Origin: Methanobrevibacter sp.
GTDB taxonomy: Archaea > Methanobacteriota > Methanobacteria > Methanobacteriales > Methanobacteriaceae
Direction: 5' to 3'
DNA: 5,663 nt
Assembly (NCBI GenBank): GCA_017404125.1
Contig: JAFRCZ010000056.1
Coordinates: 1-5,663 of the forward strand
The first letter of the stretch is position 1. Each line of letters begins with the position of its first letter. A program made the translations under genes and the position numbers. This document shows, in pieces, positions 1 through 5,580 of this stretch. The notes under the pieces were generated by a model that did not search any database, was not told the DNA's origin, and was given only the letters and a program-made list of their open reading frames with translations.

Positions 1-122
1 AAAATAATGGTTAAATTGAAAAAATGAACTAAAATAATAAAAAATAATTGAATAAAAATATTAAAATAAAATTAAAAAATTAAAATAAAAATAGAAAAAA
101 TAGAAAAATAAAAGAAATTTAA
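1..122 (-). terminator. AT-only 3' region with U-rich termination tracts after the flavoprotein gene
   Basis: These bases hold no gene; only a handful of the 122 positions are G or C. Read on the minus strand, the stretch just after the stop codon (about 120 down to 45) is a succession of T-runs, which is the usual form of transcription termination signal in archaea. The sequence is low-complexity: TTAAAATAAAA occurs at 61-71 and again at 80-90, and ATAGAAAAA occurs twice in tandem at 91-99 and 100-108 (plus-strand letters). I see no GC-rich hairpin. The repeats are most simply explained by base composition. Confidence 0.45.
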
Positions 123-533
123 TTAGAAATTATAGGATTCGATGATTTTACCAGTGATATCACGAATTTCTGCAGTAGCTTCTTCCAAGTGGAAAATAGC
201 TAATTTGAAACCTGTTTCATCATTATAAATTCCTTTTAAGAAGTCATTTCCTGCAACTATAGCATCTGCGAAGTCATAGTTTTCTTCAAATACTGCTTTA
301 CCATAGTATCTTAAGAAGTCTGTTTCCACAAGTGCTACAATTTCGACATAAGGATTTGCTTCCATTTGCTTAAATACATCCTTAAAGTTTCCTACACCAA
401 AGTAGATTTTGCCATCTTTGAGAAGATGGAAACCTAAAGGTCTGTTTTTTGGTTTATCTCCATCAACGGTTGCTAAGAAAAACACTTTTGCTTCGTTCAT
501 GAATTCATCTATTCTTTCTGCACCTTCTGCCAT
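123..533 (-). CDS. pyridoxamine 5'-phosphate oxidase-family (split-barrel) flavin-binding protein
   Basis: The 136-residue product is the length of a single-domain FMN-binding split-barrel protein. The N-terminal half has the family pattern: a short helix, then VFFLATVDGDKPKNRPLGF (17-35), a strand, KDGKIYFGVGNFKDVFKQM (39-57) and NPYVEI (60-65). R31-P32 and the K51 to Q56 helix sit where relatives touch the flavin phosphate. It is probably a cytosolic homodimer binding FMN or F420; the substrate cannot be read from the sequence, and true PLP synthesis is unlikely for such a short member. The open frame extends upstream to 584, but the ATG at 533 is preferred because AGGTGA (543-538) lies 4 bases before it, and the extra 17 residues are an unconvincing hydrophobic tail. 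It lies 61 bases after the AIRS-like gene, so it may be cotranscribed or have its own promoter. Confidence 0.85.
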   Translation of the reverse strand: MAEGAERIDEFMNEAKVFFLATVDGDKPKNRPLGFHLLKDGKIYFGVGNFKDVFKQMEANPYVEIVALVETDFLRYYGKAVFEENYDFADAIVAGNDFLKGIYNDETGFKLAIFHLEEATAEIRDITGKIIESYNF

Positions 534-548
534 TTTATCACCTTTTTC

Positions 549-600
549 GTTTAATGAAAAATAAAAAATTAATAAAATAATCAAATAATATCAATTATTT
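549..600 (-). terminator. weak hairpin plus U-rich tract at the end of the AIRS-like gene
   Basis: A perfect 7-base inverted repeat (583-589 AAATAAT and 594-600 ATTATTT, 4-base loop) straddles the stop codon at 595-597. On the minus strand it is followed by a T-rich run down to about 555. That is the layout of a terminator, but the stem is purely A-T and would be weak. It could reduce read-through into the flavoprotein gene, or be chance in AT-rich DNA. Confidence 0.25.
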
Positions 601-1968
601 ATTATTAGATAAAATATAATCAATAACTCTTTCTTTTTTCTTGATAGACTCAGTAGCTGCCTTTTGAACTTTCTCTTTCATGATTTCAAAGTCCTCTGGA
701 GTTGTATCTCCAACCAATTTCTTGATTTTAGTGTATGCAGCTTCTCTAAATAGTGGCACTAAAGTATCAACTTCGCCGTCCTCTTTAACAAGTCTTGGAG
801 ATCCTTCGCCATCCACTATACCGATTTCTGTAATGTATACTCCAACATCGGAAACTATCTTTTTAATGTCATCTGCAATTTCTGGAGGCACTACAAGCAT
901 AAGAGAGTCTGTTGAAACTCCTAATGGATCAATATCCAAGTCTTCAAGCATTTTCAATACATTAGGTGAAACTGTTGTGTTAATCTTATCCTGATAGAAC
1001 TCCAATCCAACACCTGTTGTTTCACAGATTTCATGTGCATCTCCTCTAAGACCACCATTTGTTACATCAGTCATTGCATGAATGTCCTTAACAATGTCTG
1101 CAGCAAATAAAGCTTTGGAAGCCTTTACGAAACTTATGTTCATTGTATCCCATACAACATCAAAGTAACCGTTGTAAAGTGCAGTTGTAGTGATTGTTCC
1201 ACCACCGGCACCTTCAGTCATGAGAATGATGTCTCCTTCAGTAGCTCCTTTTCTAGCGGTTGGAGGATGCTGGGAAACACCTACACTTCCTACACAGCTT
1301 ACAAGCCTGTCACCAAGTACCATATCTCCACCTACACGCAAGGTACTTCCCGCTACAAGAGGAACATCAATAAGCTCAGAGACTGCACATACACCTGCAG
1401 TATAATCAAATAATTTACCTATGTCCCCATCATCTGCTAAATGAAGATCTGATAAAATAGCTACAGGGTCTGAACCCATTACACAAACATCTCTTAATGT
1501 AGCTCTAGTTACATGGAAACCGCCTAAAAATGGATATTCGCTTAATCTTGAATGGATTCCATCAACTGCAGTGGTTATGTAAACATTATCGCCAGGGGCA
1601 GGTACTTTAACCACTCCACCATCATCCTGAGCATTTGGATCAACTACAGATTGCACATTGGTACTTTTAACAATCTCTGCAATCCTTCTGTGTACAAAGA
1701 AGTCACCTGCACCACGGGAACCTACACCCATCTTTCCCATGCCAACATTTGCCTTTGGCACAGTGATGATGTCCCTTAGGAATTCATCTTCAGTATTGTT
1801 AAGCTCCATAGTGGTCTTGACTTCATCAATAACACTTTCAGCCATTAGAATTGAATGTTCATCTGAAACATCCTTAAATTCTCTTATTCTTTCTGCAAGG
1901 ATTGACTTAAGCTCTTCTTCGTCTTCGCCTTTCGCAAGTCTTCCTCTTACAAAACCTTCGATATCCAT
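595..1968 (-). CDS. AIR synthase-related protein (PurM/SelD/ThiL/HypE superfamily)
   Basis: This 457-residue protein has the two-domain fold of ATP-using enzymes such as PurM, SelD and HypE. Visible motifs in order: glycine-rich GVGSRGAGD (81-89), DDGG (115-118), TTAVDGIHSRL (132-142), RDVCVMGSDPVAILSDLHLAD (159-179), AGSTLR (206-211), TEGAGGGTITT (251-261), MTDVTNGGLRGDAHEI (299-314, the family's DVTxGGL motif) and a late VSTDSLMLVVPP. The Asp and Gly residues of these motifs bind Mg-ATP in relatives. About 75 charged residues precede the core and about 60 basic, helical residues follow it, so it is longer than typical PurM or HypE (about 340). It lacks the cysteine-containing HypE C-terminal tail and the SelD N-terminal Cys/Sec loop, so neither name is justified. 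The start is supported by GGTG (1977-1974), 5 bases before ATG. It lies 27 bases after the ferredoxin gene, suggesting one transcript. Confidence 0.88.
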   Translation of the reverse strand: MDIEGFVRGRLAKGEDEEELKSILAERIREFKDVSDEHSILMAESVIDEVKTTMELNNTEDEFLRDIITVPKANVGMGKMGVGSRGAGDFFVHRRIAEIVKSTNVQSVVDPNAQDDGGVVKVPAPGDNVYITTAVDGIHSRLSEYPFLGGFHVTRATLRDVCVMGSDPVAILSDLHLADDGDIGKLFDYTAGVCAVSELIDVPLVAGSTLRVGGDMVLGDRLVSCVGSVGVSQHPPTARKGATEGDIILMTEGAGGGTITTTALYNGYFDVVWDTMNISFVKASKALFAADIVKDIHAMTDVTNGGLRGDAHEICETTGVGLEFYQDKINTTVSPNVLKMLEDLDIDPLGVSTDSLMLVVPPEIADDIKKIVSDVGVYITEIGIVDGEGSPRLVKEDGEVDTLVPLFREAAYTKIKKLVGDTTPEDFEIMKEKVQKAATESIKKKERVIDYILSNNK

Positions 1969-1995
1969 TTTTACACCATTTTTAGAAATTAATTA

Positions 1996-2250
1996 TTATG
2001 AATTGAAATTTACAAAGTTTATGCATTCATTTGGACAAGCTGCAACACAGACCTTACAGTCTCTGCAAATAAAATCTTCCTTCAAGGATGATTTTCCATC
2101 CTTTATAAGAAAACTGTTATTTGGACAGACTGAAACGCATCTCTGGCAAGCTTTACAATTTTCAGTATTTATCTCAATATGAGATTCTGCTTTATTTTCT
2201 TGAGTTTTTTCTTCAGATTTATTTCTCTTAAAAAATGAAAATATTCCCAT
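1996..2250 (-). CDS. 2[4Fe-4S] ferredoxin-type protein
   Basis: This is an 84-residue small electron carrier. Two complete CxxCxxCxxxCP motifs are present: C32, C35, C38, C42-P43 and C62, C65, C68, C72-P73. In this fold the fourth cysteine of each motif ligates the opposite cluster, giving two [4Fe-4S] centres. An additional C76 lies just after the second motif. The first 30 residues are an added segment: hydrophobic-aromatic GIFSFF, then a charged KRNKSEEKTQENK stretch, too short for a clear transmembrane span. It may be a docking tail. No Shine-Dalgarno site is visible ahead of the ATG and there is no other usable start codon before C32, so the message may be leaderless or begin very close to ATG. 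It is the first gene of a likely operon with the AIRS-like enzyme (27-base gap), which suggests it serves that enzyme; this is inference. Confidence 0.9.
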   Translation of the reverse strand: MGIFSFFKRNKSEEKTQENKAESHIEINTENCKACQRCVSVCPNNSFLIKDGKSSLKEDFICRDCKVCVAACPNECINFVNFNS

Positions 2251-2254
2251 AAAA

Positions 2255-2291
2255 CTATTTTATAAAAACAAATTAATAAGTTTTTATTAAT
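2255..2291 (-). promoter_or_regulatory. candidate promoter of the ferredoxin/AIRS-like operon
   Basis: Two TATA-like elements lie upstream of the ferredoxin ATG on the minus strand. TTTTTATAAAATAG (2268-2255) is the better match to an archaeal TATA box but is only about 5-18 bases from the ATG, too near for a start site ahead of the gene. TTATTAAT, centred near 2275, is about 25 bases from the ATG, the distance expected if the transcript is leaderless. The second lies in an 8-base inverted repeat (2272-2279 and 2284-2291, 4-base loop). AT-only DNA makes such matches common. Confidence 0.3.
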
Positions 2292-2339
2292 GAATTTAAA
2301 ATAAGTTAAAAAAACAAGAAAAATCCTAAAAGTTAAATG

Positions 2340-2395
2340 AATAAAAAAAGAAAATATTAAAGTTAAAAGACATTAAAGAAAATAAAAAAAGAAAA
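2340..2395 (-). terminator. duplicated U-tract terminator after the GGGtGRT gene
   Basis: A 15-base sequence, AATAAAAAAAGAAAA in plus-strand letters, occurs perfectly twice, at 2340-2354 and 2381-2395. On the transcribed strand each copy reads as a pyrimidine tract with seven consecutive T residues. They follow the stop codon at 2418 by about 22 and 63 bases. Serial T-runs of this kind are typical archaeal terminators. The rest of the gap from 2251 to 2417 contains no gene. Confidence 0.5.
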
Positions 2396-2417
2396 GAATA
2401 GTTTAAAATTAATTAAA

Positions 2418-3416
2418 CTATTTTAAAGCTTCCTCTACAGCTACTGCAACTGCTACAGTTGCACCAACCATAGGATTGTTGCCCATACCGATTAATCCCA
2501 TCATTTCCACATGGGCAGGTACAGAGCTTGATCCAGCGAATTGAGCATCAGAATGCATTCTACCTAAAGTATCAGTCATACCATAGGATGCAGGACCTGC
2601 TGCCATATTGTCTGGGTGCAAGGTTCTTCCAGTTCCACCACCAGATGCAACTGAGAAGTATTTTTTGCCTTCAAGTACACATTCCTTTTTATAGGTTCCG
2701 GCTACTGGATGCTGGAATCTTGTAGGGTTTGTTGAGTTACCAGTGATTGATACATCAACACCTTCAAGGTGCATGATAGCTACACCTTCCCTTACATCAT
2801 CGGCACCGTAACATCTGACTTTTGCCCTTTCACCATCAGAGTATGCTTTTTCTCTAACCACTTTCACTTCACCAGTGAAGTAGTCAAATTCAGTTTGAAC
2901 ATAGGTGAATCCATTGATTCTTGAAATGATTAATGCTGCATCTTTTCCGAGCCCATTTAAAATAACTCTTAAAGGCTCTTTTCTTACCTTATTTGCAGAG
3001 TTTGCAATACCGATTGCACCTTCTGCTGCAGCAAAACTTTCATGCCCTGCCAAGAATGCAAAACATTCGGTTTCATCACTAAGCAACATTGAAGCAAGGT
3101 TTCCATGACCTAAACCTACCTTTCTATCGTCTGCTACACTTCCAGGAATACAGAATGCCTGCAATGCTTCACCGATTGCAGTTGCGGCATCACTTGCTTT
3201 CTTGCAGTCCTTTTTGATTGCAATAGCTGCACCAAGAGTGTAAGCCCAGCAAGCATTTTCAAAACAGATAGGTTGAACAGACCTTACAATTTCATATGGG
3301 TCAAATCCTTTTTCATTACAAATGGCTTTTGCTTCTTCAAGGTCTTTTATTCCATATTTTTCAAGGACAGGAACAATTTGATCTATTCTTCTTTCATAAC
3401 TTTCAAATAAACTCAT
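2418..3416 (-). CDS. GGGtGRT-family protein, function unknown
   Basis: The 332-residue product contains the signature GGGTGRT (259-265), followed by LHPDN and a conserved-looking glycine-rich tail with MGLIGMGNNPMVGATVA (305-321). Other blocks that look constrained are QPICFENACWAYTLG (48-62, cysteines 51 and 56), GLGHGNLASMLLSDETECFAFLAGHESFAAAEG (101-133, given as a region) and NSTNPTRFQHPVAGTY (227-242). There are eight cysteines (33, 51, 56, 71, 89, 118, 202, 246). No signal peptide or membrane span is seen, so it is cytosolic. The family has no established function; in many anaerobes it is annotated beside a NifU-like scaffold, as here. The ATG at 3416 is chosen over an in-frame GTG at 3419 because the strong GGAGG (3428-3424) is 7 bases from the ATG but only 4 from the GTG. 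It starts 11 bases after the scaffold gene's stop, so the two are surely cotranscribed. Confidence 0.92.
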   Translation of the reverse strand: MSLFESYERRIDQIVPVLEKYGIKDLEEAKAICNEKGFDPYEIVRSVQPICFENACWAYTLGAAIAIKKDCKKASDAATAIGEALQAFCIPGSVADDRKVGLGHGNLASMLLSDETECFAFLAGHESFAAAEGAIGIANSANKVRKEPLRVILNGLGKDAALIISRINGFTYVQTEFDYFTGEVKVVREKAYSDGERAKVRCYGADDVREGVAIMHLEGVDVSITGNSTNPTRFQHPVAGTYKKECVLEGKKYFSVASGGGTGRTLHPDNMAAGPASYGMTDTLGRMHSDAQFAGSSSVPAHVEMMGLIGMGNNPMVGATVAVAVAVEEALK

Positions 3417-3422
3417 CACAAT

Positions 3423-3430
3423 TCCTCCTA
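3423..3430 (-). promoter_or_regulatory. strong Shine-Dalgarno site overlapping the upstream stop codon
   Basis: On the minus strand the sequence reads TAGGAGGA. Its first three bases (3430-3428) are the stop codon of the NifU-like gene, and AGGAGG is the strongest ribosome binding site in the window. A ribosome ending on the first gene sits directly on the initiation site of the second, the arrangement expected for translational coupling. It also fixes ATG 3416 as the likely start of the GGGtGRT gene. Confidence 0.75.
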
Positions 3431-4120
3431 TTCCTTCCTTGGGTCAATTTTCTTAACGGCATCTTCAAATCTGCCGTATTGCCCACTTGCCTTTTCAATA
3501 GCTTCCATTGGCTCTACACCATCTTTAATGAGGTCAAGCATTACCCCCATATTGATGTATTTGTACCCAATGATTTCATCGTCTTCGTCAAGACCTATTT
3601 CAGTGATATATCCTTCTGTAAGTTCCAAGTATCTTGGCCCTTTCACTTTTGTTGAGTAAATGGTTCCAACTTGGGACCTGTGACCTTTACCTAAGTCTTC
3701 AAGTCCAGCCCCAATTGGAAGACCTCCCTCAGAAAATGCAGATTGAGTTCTACCATAAACAATCTGTAAGAATAATTCTCTCATCGCTGTGTTGATTGCA
3801 TCACATACAAGGTCTGTATTCAATGCTTCAAGGATTGTTTTACCAACGAGTATTTCACCAGCCATAGCTGCAGAATGAGTCATTCCAGAGCATCCGAGAG
3901 TTTCCACTAATGCCTCTTCAATGATTCCTTCCTTAACATTCAAGGTCAATTTGCAGCAACCTTGTTGAGGTGCACACCATCCTATACCATGAGTGAGTCC
4001 AGAAATATCGCTTATTTCCTTGGATTTTACCCATCCTCCCTCTTCAGGTATTGGTGCAGGACCATGGTCTGCTCCCTTATGAACAGGACACATATTTTCA
4101 ATTTCTTTTGAGTAAATCAT
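3428..4120 (-). CDS. NifU/IscU-like iron-sulfur cluster assembly scaffold protein
   Basis: The 230-residue protein carries an IscU/NifU-N fold in its middle: CCKLTLNVKEGIIEEALVETLGCSG (55-79, given as a region) matches the IscU pattern of strand, GIIE turn, then GCG with cysteine 77, and VCDAINTAM (105-113) matches the helix carrying the third IscU cysteine (here C106). The first IscU cysteine is replaced by a denser group, CAPQQGCC (C49, C55, C56). An N-terminal segment with MCPVH (10-14) and HGPAP (19-23), and a C-terminal extension of about 90 residues with GLPIGAGLEDLG (133-144), make it nearly twice the length of IscU. It is probably cytosolic and could build or store an Fe-S cluster, but no cysteine desulfurase is in view. 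GGAG (4130-4127), 6 bases before the ATG, supports the start. It is the first gene of a two-gene unit with the GGGtGRT protein. Confidence 0.88.
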   Translation of the reverse strand: MIYSKEIENMCPVHKGADHGPAPIPEEGGWVKSKEISDISGLTHGIGWCAPQQGCCKLTLNVKEGIIEEALVETLGCSGMTHSAAMAGEILVGKTILEALNTDLVCDAINTAMRELFLQIVYGRTQSAFSEGGLPIGAGLEDLGKGHRSQVGTIYSTKVKGPRYLELTEGYITEIGLDEDDEIIGYKYINMGVMLDLIKDGVEPMEAIEKASGQYGRFEDAVKKIDPRKE

Positions 4121-4183
4121 TTAAATCTCCACTTTAAAATCCTATAAATTTTATTTTTAAAAGAGTTGTAAGAATAAAATTTA

Positions 4184-4219
4184 GTTATATAATTATATAT
4201 GTTTTATTCAGTATATAAT
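4184..4219 (-). promoter_or_regulatory. candidate promoter of the NifU-like/GGGtGRT operon
   Basis: On the minus strand TTATATAC (4218-4211), preceded by an A-rich stretch, resembles an archaeal TATA box and would place transcription start near 4187. A second candidate, the perfect 14-base palindrome TATATAATTATATA (4186-4199), lies at that position and might instead be the TATA element or an operator. Start to ATG would then be 40-70 bases of leader. The surrounding DNA is nearly all A and T, so the choice is uncertain. Confidence 0.35.
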
Positions 4220-4242
4220 ATTTGATTTTTAAGTGTGAAATT

Positions 4243-4299
4243 GAATAAAAAAGAGTAAAGAAAGGAAAAATAAGAGTTAAATAAAAGTAAAAAAATCAA
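4243..4299 (-). terminator. U-rich termination region after the CcdA-like gene
   Basis: On the minus strand, directly after the TGA stop of the CcdA-like gene, there is a run of seven T residues (4295-4289), then T-rich sequence including six T residues at 4252-4247. No hairpin of note is seen. The gap from 4121 to 4299 holds only this region and the promoter of the next unit, with no gene. Confidence 0.4.
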
Positions 4300-4920
4300 T
4301 CATAAAAATACTTGAATTGAAATATAAAACAAATAAATGGCTCCAATTATAATCATAATAGAGAATATCTTAGGAATATAACTTGCTTTGGAAATCAATT
4401 TCTCAAGATCTATCTTGGAAATAGCCAAACATAAAGCAAGCAATGTCAATGCAAATCCAATGCAATAGATAATGATATTTCCAACTGCATATAAAGGACT
4501 GTTTGAACTTACAAGCAATGTTATAAGAGAAATAAGATATCCGCTATAGCAGTCTGCCCATGCAATTGATGTTAGGAATCCTAAAATAAAGGAGCCTACT
4601 ATGCCTTCATTATTTCTGACCTTGATTGATTTAGATGAAAAGCTATAATCAAAAAACATCAATATTCCCATAACCAATAAAAGAACTGCGGCAATGACTC
4701 TTACATAAATGATGTATCTATAGAGAATAGCTGTAAAGAATCCTGTCAAAAAGATTAAAGATATGAAAATGCTGAATAAACCCAGTATGAATGCGAATAT
4801 TTCAGCTTTTGATTTGGCTTTTAAACTAAATCCTACCATTATTGGCAAGGTAGGTATGATGCAAGGAGACAATACTGAAATTACTCCTGTGAAAAATGAA
4901 ACAATAGGCATTATCTCCAT
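4300..4920 (-). CDS. CcdA-type cytochrome c biogenesis/thiol-disulfide electron transporter
   Basis: This 206-residue, very hydrophobic protein has six predicted membrane segments (roughly 5-30, 41-66, 70-90, 107-137, 143-168, 182-205), the size and topology of CcdA. The hallmark LSPCIIPTLP (17-26) gives the first redox cysteine, C20, in segment 1. The second, C124 in segment 4, lies in SIAWADCYSGY, where family members usually have a proline just before the cysteine. In CcdA these two cysteines pass electrons from cytosolic thioredoxin to an exported thiol protein. The likely partner is the membrane-anchored thioredoxin-fold protein encoded 24 bases upstream in the same unit. The ATG at 4920 is preferred over an in-frame TTG at 4932, because GGTGG (4930-4926) lies 5 bases before it. 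Further cysteines 153 and 164 are inside segment 5. Cytochrome maturation is unlikely if this is Methanobrevibacter, whose members lack cytochromes. Confidence 0.87.
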   Translation of the reverse strand: MEIMPIVSFFTGVISVLSPCIIPTLPIMVGFSLKAKSKAEIFAFILGLFSIFISLIFLTGFFTAILYRYIIYVRVIAAVLLLVMGILMFFDYSFSSKSIKVRNNEGIVGSFILGFLTSIAWADCYSGYLISLITLLVSSNSPLYAVGNIIIYCIGFALTLLALCLAISKIDLEKLISKASYIPKIFSIMIIIGAIYLFYISIQVFL

Positions 4921-4944
4921 TAAAACCACCAATCATTGCTATAA

Positions 4945-5553
4945 TCATTTGCCATTAATCTCTTTTAAATAAGCTAAATATTCATCTGGAGGCGCATACC
5001 CCTCAAGTCTATCTAATTCCTTCCCATTTTCATCGAAAATTACAGTTGTAGGAGTTCCATGAATGTCCAACTCGTCTGCAAGTTCAGGACTTTGACTGGT
5101 TTCTGTAATCAAAATAATGTCATTTTCATTTATTTCTTTTTGAACAGCGGAATCTGTTAAAGTTTGATCTTTAAGATATTCACAATAAATGCAAGCAGCT
5201 CCATCAAAAATAATCATTACATTCCTATGATGAGCCTTTGCATCCTTAAATGCCTTATCTAAATCATTACAGAAATATAATCCTTCAATATAAGATCCTT
5301 CATAATATTTTGAATTGTAATTTATTTCCTCTGGATTATCTTTATCATTAGAGTTAGAAAGTGAATTATCAATATTTGAATCAACTGAACAAGTGCCGTT
5401 TTCACAATCAGATTGATTTACATTTTCAGAATCAGAAATAGGTATAAGGTTCATGGATTCATCAAAGGAAGTAGGAGCATCCACTACCATAATAATTCCA
5501 CAAATGCATACAACAGCCAAAATTAGAATAGAAATAAATTTAAATTTTCCCAT
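4945..5553 (-). CDS. membrane-anchored extracytoplasmic thioredoxin-family protein
   Basis: The 202-residue protein starts with a short basic end and a hydrophobic segment (residues 6-24) that acts as a signal anchor; the cysteines at 16 and 18 do not fit a lipobox. A polar, Ser/Asn/Asp-rich linker (about 28-82) follows, containing CENGTC (50-55). The thioredoxin fold spans about 90-202: strand VMIIFDGAACIYCEYL (112-127) with the C121-I-Y-C124 active site, and GTPTTVIFDENG (166-177) with the cis-proline P168. It resembles the thioredoxin_2/7 and DsbD-gamma type rather than cytosolic thioredoxin. It should act outside the membrane as a thiol reductase, receiving electrons from the CcdA-like protein encoded next. 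The ATG is supported by a GGGGGAGA site (5565-5558), with GGAG 5 bases before the start. The target protein is unknown. Confidence 0.87.
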   Translation of the reverse strand: MGKFKFISILILAVVCICGIIMVVDAPTSFDESMNLIPISDSENVNQSDCENGTCSVDSNIDNSLSNSNDKDNPEEINYNSKYYEGSYIEGLYFCNDLDKAFKDAKAHHRNVMIIFDGAACIYCEYLKDQTLTDSAVQKEINENDIILITETSQSPELADELDIHGTPTTVIFDENGKELDRLEGYAPPDEYLAYLKEINGK

Positions 5554-5580
5554 AATATCTCCCCCAAAACTATTATGTGT

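Noticed and set aside
45..115. Short direct repeats as a possible CRISPR or satellite array
   Set aside because: The repeats are 9-11 bases of nearly pure A/T with no regular spacing and no unique spacers.
534..584. Upstream extension of the flavoprotein gene by 17 residues
   Set aside because: The extension is a hydrophobic stretch translated from AT-rich gap DNA, while the ATG at 533 has a good AGGTGA site right before it and gives the usual family N-terminus.
595..1968. Naming the AIRS-like protein as SelD, HypE or PurM
   Set aside because: The core motifs are shared by the whole superfamily. The SelD N-terminal Cys/Sec loop and the HypE C-terminal cysteine are not present and the protein is much longer than PurM.
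1658..2182. A 174-codon plus-strand open frame opposite the AIRS-like and ferredoxin genes
   Set aside because: It is antisense to two well-supported genes with clear motifs, its protein is low-complexity Ser/Leu/Ile-rich and it crosses the gap between them. The other plus-strand frames (680-994, 1190-1405, 1552-1779, 2528-2725, 2905-3108, 3296-3655, 4763-4972) fail for the same reason.
4921..4932. TTG start four codons upstream in the CcdA-like gene
   Set aside because: Its codons coincide with the GGTGG ribosome binding site of the ATG at 4920, so the later ATG is the natural start.
5495..5520. Lipoprotein signal in the thioredoxin-family protein (cysteines at residues 16 and 18)
   Set aside because: The residues before either cysteine (AVVC, VCIC) do not form a normal lipobox and hydrophobic sequence continues past them, so a plain membrane anchor fits better.
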